Part shown: positions 7,740 to 12,500 of the stretch, piece by piece
Position numbering within the stretch: the first letter of the stretch is position 1
Layout of the letters: each line of letters begins with the position of its first letter
NCBI GenBank assembly: GCA_030674155.1
Contig: CM060320.1
Span: forward strand, 19,022,369 to 19,034,868
Origin: Stramonita haemastoma
Lineage: Eukaryota; Mollusca; Gastropoda; Neogastropoda; Muricidae
DNA: 12,500 nucleotides
Direction of reading: 5' to 3'
Notes under the pieces: model-generated
What the model saw: only the letters and a program-made list of their open reading frames with translations
The model's database searches: none
Told to the model about the DNA's origin: nothing
Translations under genes and position numbers: made by a program

Positions 7740-7965
7740 GGTGCGTGGCTTGAGTGTGTGTGTGCGTGTGTGGGTGGGGCGTGCCGTGGGGTTTTTTGCT
7801 TTGGTCTGTGCGTGCTGGGGGCGGTCTGTGCGTGGGGGGTTGTGTGTGTGTTGTGTGTGTGGGGTGTGTGGGTGGGGGGGGTGGGTGTGGTGGGGGTGTG
7901 TGCTTTTTGGGTGTGTTTTGTTTTGTTTTTTCCTGTGTGTTTTGTGCGCGCGTGCCCCCGGCAGG
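7740..7965. repeat. imperfect GT/G-rich block
   Basis: Plus strand almost entirely G and T (TGTGTGTGTGCGTG, GGTGGGG, TTTTGTTTTG). It looks like a degenerate TG microsatellite with expanded G- and T-runs. Glycine/valine/cysteine frames on the plus strand and threonine/proline/histidine frames on the minus strand are compositional. Confidence 0.85.
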
Positions 7966-8409
7966 TCCGTGCGTTATTGTCAGGATACCGGGCCCCCAAA
8001 GGGATAAGAAGAAAGAGAGAAAAGGAGAGACAAAAGACAGAAAGATGTTAAAAAAAAAAATTAAGTTAAAACAAAAGAGGAGAAGTTCTGTGATTTGAAC
8101 AGCCTTGCATAAAAACCATCCCAATGATATAACAAAGGTATGACCAAAAAATAACTACATTCGGGAAAATGACTTTTTTTTCGGGTCGGGGAGAGGGGGG
8201 GGTCTCATAAGGAAGAACATTCCGGGGGGCCCCTAGCCAACCCGATGGGGTGAGAAAAAAATAATTCTGAGAAAAGTGGGCCCAAATCTGACTTTAAAAA
8301 TACCCTTTCGAACCGATTTTCCCCGTACATTTGGGGGCCTTACAACCTCCCTCCTCTTTTAAATCAACGCCCCGTCAGCTGTCGCCTTCCTGGGTTTGGG
8401 TCCCCGTTA
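7966..8409. other. unclassified DNA with purine-rich and homopolymer segments
   Basis: Contains a purine-rich part (7999-8095, AAGAGAGAAAAGGAGAG-like with an A-run) and G/C-run-rich segments (8178-8235). No gene, RNA or element recognised. Confidence 0.55.
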
Positions 8410-10240
8410 ATACCGTTTTGTGTTGTTGTGTGGTGTGTCTGTTTGTCTGTCTTCGGCTCTGTCTTCTGGCTTCTCCTTTGTCTCTCGCTATAAATTTTCC
8501 CTCTTTTTATCTCTCTTCCCCTGTCTCTCCTCCTAACTATACCTCCCCTCTCCTCTACCCTCTCTCCCGTTCTATCGTCGTCTCACCCTTGACTCTTCCT
8601 CTCAACCTCGCTCGCCTCTTCCTCTGTCCCGTCTCTTTCCTTGGGTCTCTTCTGGAGACCTCTGTGTCACTCTCCTCTCTGCGGAGAGTGGGGTGGGTCT
8701 CCTTGTCCACTGTCTGGTCTGGGGCGGGGGGGTCTACTGGTCCCCTCTATTGGCTCTTCCTTCTATCTGGGGTCTCTGAATCTTGGGGTCATCCTGTCTT
8801 CTCTCGTCTCTCCTCCTCCCAACGCCTCATCCTCCTCTCCTTCATCCTCTCCCTCTCCTCGACGAACTCTCCGTCTCTTTACTCTCCTTCCGCATCCCCC
8901 TCCCCCCCACCTCCCCCCCTAGTCTTCTCCTCCACCTCCTTCTCCCTCATCTCTCGTCTCCTCTTTCTTTCCTCTCTCACTCTCGTCTCACTCTCTCTCA
9001 CTCTCGATCTCCTCTTCTCTCTTCTCTCTCTCTCTCCTGATCTCTCTCCCCTCTAATCCTCTCCCCTCACCTCACCTCTCTTCACTACATAGCTTCTTCT
9101 CTCTCGTCTATGCACTCTATCTCCCTCTCTCTCTTTCTCGTATCTTTCTTACTCACTCGTACTCACCTTCCTTTCTCTCTCCCTATACTCTAATATAAAT
9201 CATTCTCATCCCGATCCTTTCTCCTCTTTCCTCTCTATCTCTCACTGCCTCAGTCTGCCACCGTCCCTCGTACCTCCTACCCCTCTCCCCCCGCCTCCCT
9301 CCAGCACCCCTCCCCCCCCCACGTTCCCCTCCCCGCCCCCCGTCACCCCCCCCCTGCTGTGGGTGGTCCTTCAGTTTCAACACAACCCAAGTGACCTTCT
9401 TTTCCCCCTCTTTTGGTCTCTCAGGTCCACGGGCACTGGTCAGTCTCCTCCTCCCCCCGTATTTGTCTCTACCTCTATCCACGCTCTCCCCTCACCCTCG
9501 TCTCCTCCCTCCCACCCCTCCCCGTGCCCCCCCCATGCACCGCCTCCCCCCCCTCCGTCCCCCCACCGTCGCCCCCCTCCCCGCCCCTGATCCTCAGCCC
9601 ACTCCAATCACACACTCTGATTCAGCCTCCCCCCCCACCCGCATTCCACCTCCCCCCATGCCCCCGCCCCGCTCCGCCTCCCCATCCCCGCCTCTCCCCG
9701 TCTCGGCCTTGGAGGGTCCCTTCACTCTCCCTCCCATCCCAGACCCCCCCCCTCCCTAAGTCTCGTCCTCTCCCCTCTCCCACTTCTCAGTTCTTCACTC
9801 TCACCCTCTCAAGGAAACTCTCCTCTGGGGGGGTCCACTCAATGTCCCACTTTTTTTTACACACCAGTCTCTATTATCCTCCCTCTTTATTTTATCTCGT
9901 CAACTCTCTCTGGCTACTCTCCTCTCTCTCTCTGTGTCCTCTGCTCTGGTCTCTGGGTCACTTGGCGTCTCTCTCCCTCCCTCCTGTCTCTCCTATCTCA
10001 CTCTCCCTCGCTCTTCGCCACGCAGGACACCGCACACAGACTCGGCACGGCCTCTCCACCTTCATATCACTTGGAGCCGGTAAACTCACGCCCCATTCCC
10101 AATTCCCCACAGTCAGGCCCGCCTCATCTCGCGTACCCTCATACACAGCTCATCCTCACTCACCTCATCCCTCGCCACATCACCGCCGTTTCCTTCTCGC
10201 ACTCAAGAGGAACCAAAACTCCCTCTCTCTCTTATTCAAT
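8410..10240. repeat. long pyrimidine-rich (CT, then C-rich) low-complexity block
   Basis: About 1.8 kb where the plus strand is dominated by C and T: degenerate CTCT/TCCTCC from about 8460 to 9240, then C-run-rich (CCCCCCAC, CCCTCCCC) to about 9760, then CT-rich again with some mixed sequence (10010-10190). Periodicity is poor and homopolymers are common. The open frames (8331-9056, 241 codons; 9413-10252, 279 codons) are serine/leucine/proline compositional frames with no domain. A coding interpretation is rejected. Confidence 0.85.
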
Positions 10241-10278
10241 TTTTTTTTTTAAAAAAATAAAAGTTTATTCTTTTATTT
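10239..10278. repeat. T-run/A-run plus 8-bp inverted repeat at a composition boundary
   Basis: Poly-T (10240-10250) runs directly into poly-A (10251-10257). AAATAAAA (10255-10262) is the exact reverse complement of TTTTATTT (10271-10278) across an 8-nt loop. AATAAA occurs here on both strands. It marks an abrupt change from C/T-rich to AT-rich DNA, so a transcript 3' end or element tail is conceivable but unproven. Confidence 0.7.
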
Positions 10279-10660
10279 GGAGGATAATAGAATAAGCTAC
10301 ATGTACATTATTAACATCCTGTTCTACAGAGCCTCGATAAATATGAGCATTTATAATTGTAAAATTAATGTTACTCCCGATCTATTAATTCCGCTCCCCG
10401 GCGTAGCACCAAAACTTGCAACACAACTGCCTCTTCTTCCCGAAAAGCGGACGGGGTATTAACACTTTGTGCAAGATTTTCTATTCATAATTCTGCTTGG
10501 GTTTCTTTTACTTGTCAGTTCCTGCCGTGTGTTTGGCCCACACCCCAGGACTACGGTATATAGTCCTCATCATCTTACGCAATCCCGAAAGGAACAAAAA
10601 TGTTGGAGTGGAGTCGGTACCTGAATGTTAAAACAAAGCAACCAAGTTAGAATAAAAATC
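10279..10660. other. AT-rich unique DNA, no gene recognised
   Basis: Ordinary-complexity sequence of about 380 bp. Short frames only (10277-10462 plus, 61 codons, no recognised motif). Confidence 0.6.
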
Positions 10661-11345
10661 CGACGTCGTTGAAAACAGATTCGAAACAGACACAACCAAC
10701 ACCCCCAACGTCAACAGAAAAAAAAAAACAAAAAAAAGAAACACATAAAAATCAAAAAAAAAAAACCCCACAACAAAAAAAAACAAAACACAAAAAAAAA
10801 GAAAATAAAAAAAACCAAAAAAACAAAACCTCATACCCAACAACCCGCGCACCCAGCATATCACACGCAAAACAACACGCAAAAATAGCGCCAGTAAAAA
10901 ATCAAACAAACTACTATAAACTAACACAAACCACCAGTCCTATCCCGTTACCGGAAATTCCACCCCCACATCACGCTTGAAAAATAATACAGTAACCTAC
11001 ATTCAATCTTCACAATTCTTCATCCGTCCGCACCTCCCATTCATTCCCCATTCATTCATATCTTTCCAATGTCTCAGTATTTACACAGAGACGACCCGCC
11101 CTACATACTGACAGAAAAAGCAGCCCGACACAACCAACACCACACCACATCAAGTAGGAACCTTCTCCACACTCGACAAACGAACACGTACTCAACACGC
11201 GCGCCGGCTATACCTCATAAATGCTGGTCACACACCACAGACACACTCCCAACGTCCGCCTCACACTATCTAGAGAAACCGCGCGCACGACACGCATTCA
11301 CACGCAAGGCACAATCTCACACATACACTCCCCCACGACACAAAT
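10661..11345. repeat. A/C-rich, G/T-poor low-complexity block
   Basis: Plus strand strongly biased to A and C. A-runs joined by C occupy about 10710-10830, then degenerate CACA/ACAC-type sequence with CACACC and CACGC phrases to 11345. It looks like a heavily degraded AC-type microsatellite or a poorly resolved consensus. No coding region recognised. Confidence 0.75.
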
Positions 11346-11690
11346 AGAGGGGAGATGTTTTTAACAAAAAAGCAATGCACTTGGCGCGCACGACGGGTGG
11401 GGGTAGCGGGGGTGGGGGACGTTGGCCGGTGTGGTCGGGCTACCGGGTGTGGCGGGCGGGGCTTGTTCTGTAACGTTTGGGTAAGCGCGTCGTGGACATG
11501 ATGAGTGGTTGTGTGTGTGGCTGTGGGGTTGGGCGTTGGGGGGGGGGGGGGTGGGGTGGGGGGGGTGGGGGAGTGGGGGGGGGGGGGGTGGGGGGGGGGG
11601 GGGGGTGGGGGTGGGGGGGGGGGGTTAGTGGTGTGTATGCTGGTGTGAAATGCGGTGCGCAAGGCGCGTTCACGCTTAACGTGTGACTAT
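11346..11690. repeat. G/T-rich block with long G-runs
   Basis: Composition flips from A/C-rich to G/T-rich at about 11345-11380. GGGTGGGGGTAGCGGGG-type sequence leads into G-runs separated mostly by single T residues (11538-11624), then returns to mixed GT. Glycine-rich plus frames and proline-rich minus frames are compositional. Confidence 0.85.
11538..11624 (+). other. extended G-quadruplex-forming tract
   Basis: Nearly 90 bp of G, broken almost only by single T residues and one AG-T step, with individual G-runs of up to about 15. It contains several possible quadruplex registers. Exact run lengths are doubtful because long homopolymers are the commonest consensus error. Confidence 0.75.
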
Positions 11691-11935
11691 ATGTAAGTGT
11701 CCCCTATGCGCGGGTAAGTGTGTAAGCGCATGTGATATCATGTAGGGTGAGCATCTTAGTGATATATTGTGAATGTGTCTAAGCTAGCGCAAACTTGAAG
11801 CACGTGAATACATTACATACCGCAGACGCCTGGAAGTAGAAGAAAACTTTGCAGACTTAGTTTAGAAGAGAGGCTAACAAGAAAAACACAAGGGCAAACA
11901 GTCACAGATAAGACAACAGCAAAAAGTTGCCACCG
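11691..11935. other. unique DNA, no gene recognised
   Basis: Mixed sequence with several GTAAGTGT-like phrases near 11693-11725. Nothing coding recognised. Confidence 0.55.
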
Positions 11936-12063
11936 AGAGAGAGAAGAGGAAGAGATGAGAGAGGAAGAGCAGAAAAGAGAGAGAGAGAGAGAGATGTGCT
12001 AGAGCGAGAGAGAGTAGAGAGACGAGAGAGGAGCAGAGAAGTATGAGGAGAGAAGTGAGAGAA
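11936..12063. repeat. imperfect GA-rich purine block
   Basis: GAGAGA with GAAGAGG, GAGCAG and CGAGAG interruptions; about 128 bp with few pyrimidines on the plus strand. Minus-strand serine/leucine frames are compositional. Confidence 0.9.
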
Positions 12064-12180
12064 AGCACACTTTGATGAAACACTTATTTGAAACACTTTT
12101 AATAATAAAAATAAATATCATAAATAATTTTAAGGGATAAAAGAATAAAAGCTCTACTTTTTGTTGGGAGGGGGGTTGTG
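12064..12180. other. AT-rich spacer with AATAAA-like motifs
   Basis: Contains AATAATAAAAATAAAT and GAATAAAAGC. Such motifs are expected by chance in AT-rich DNA, so no polyadenylation site is claimed. Confidence 0.55.
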
Positions 12181-12478
<298 letters not shown>

Positions 12479-12500
12479 CTTTCTATCTCTCTGTGGATTT

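Noticed and set aside
8331..10252. 241- and 279-codon serine/proline/leucine frames
   Set aside because: They lie in pyrimidine-rich low-complexity DNA with no domain and no codon structure distinct from composition.
10256..10278. polyadenylation signal marking a gene's 3' end
   Set aside because: AATAAA occurs inside an A/T inverted repeat on both strands with no coding sequence upstream in either direction.

Overview
This is eukaryotic, repeat-dominated, gene-poor nuclear DNA. Several kilobases are di-, tri- and tetranucleotide microsatellites: AC, TC/TCTG, TG, GA/GACA, GAA and CAA. There are also three minisatellite or satellite arrays, a probable tRNA-derived SINE and long stretches of strongly skewed base composition. 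I see no protein-coding gene I would defend, no rRNA or tRNA gene, no CRISPR array and no bacterial operon structure. The long open frames are translations of repeats that lack stop codons. The microsatellite style and the SINE's appearance suggest an invertebrate, and from memory a marine mollusc (gastropod) is my best guess. That placement is inference and not proven by anything here.

Layout, left to right. 1-770: edge of a 37-bp satellite array that switches to a 72-bp dimeric higher-order repeat (35+37 bp) and then decays. 796-832: two small hairpins. 909-1118: (AC)n then (TC)n. 1256-2125: a long TC/TCTG then TG compound microsatellite. 2126-2639: unique, non-coding in appearance. 2640-2843: poly-T, then (GA)n and (GACA)n. 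2934-2958: a near-ideal G-quadruplex motif, followed by a (GAA)n to (CAA)n tract ending near 3360. 3370-3575: unique, with two small hairpins. 3580-4040: CT-rich with a CpG-dense patch. 4116-4480: a ~59-bp minisatellite of about six copies. 4531-5510: a 23-bp minisatellite in two related subfamilies (A, then B); subfamily B alternates between two variants and so forms a 46-bp dimer. 5511-6887: the longest ordinary-looking DNA, with a G-quadruplex motif (6236-6271) and a nuclear-receptor DR5-like site (6511-6527). 6888-7583: two related minus-strand SINE-like units; the right-hand one has a tRNA-like head with an A-box/B-box arrangement. 7740-11690: a mosaic of compositionally polarised blocks (GT, then CT/C, AC/A and G/T) with many homopolymer runs, which may partly be poor consensus sequence. 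11936-12063: GA-rich. 12181-12478: TCTG, TC and AT compound microsatellite running toward the window's right end.

No genes are seen working together. The main interest is repeat organisation. Two unrelated tandem arrays in one window both show dimeric higher-order structure. The 37-bp satellite keeps a 6-bp inverted repeat in nearly all copies while the loop between the arms varies. The 23-bp subfamily A carries a forkhead-like and 3'-splice-site-like motif about fifteen times.
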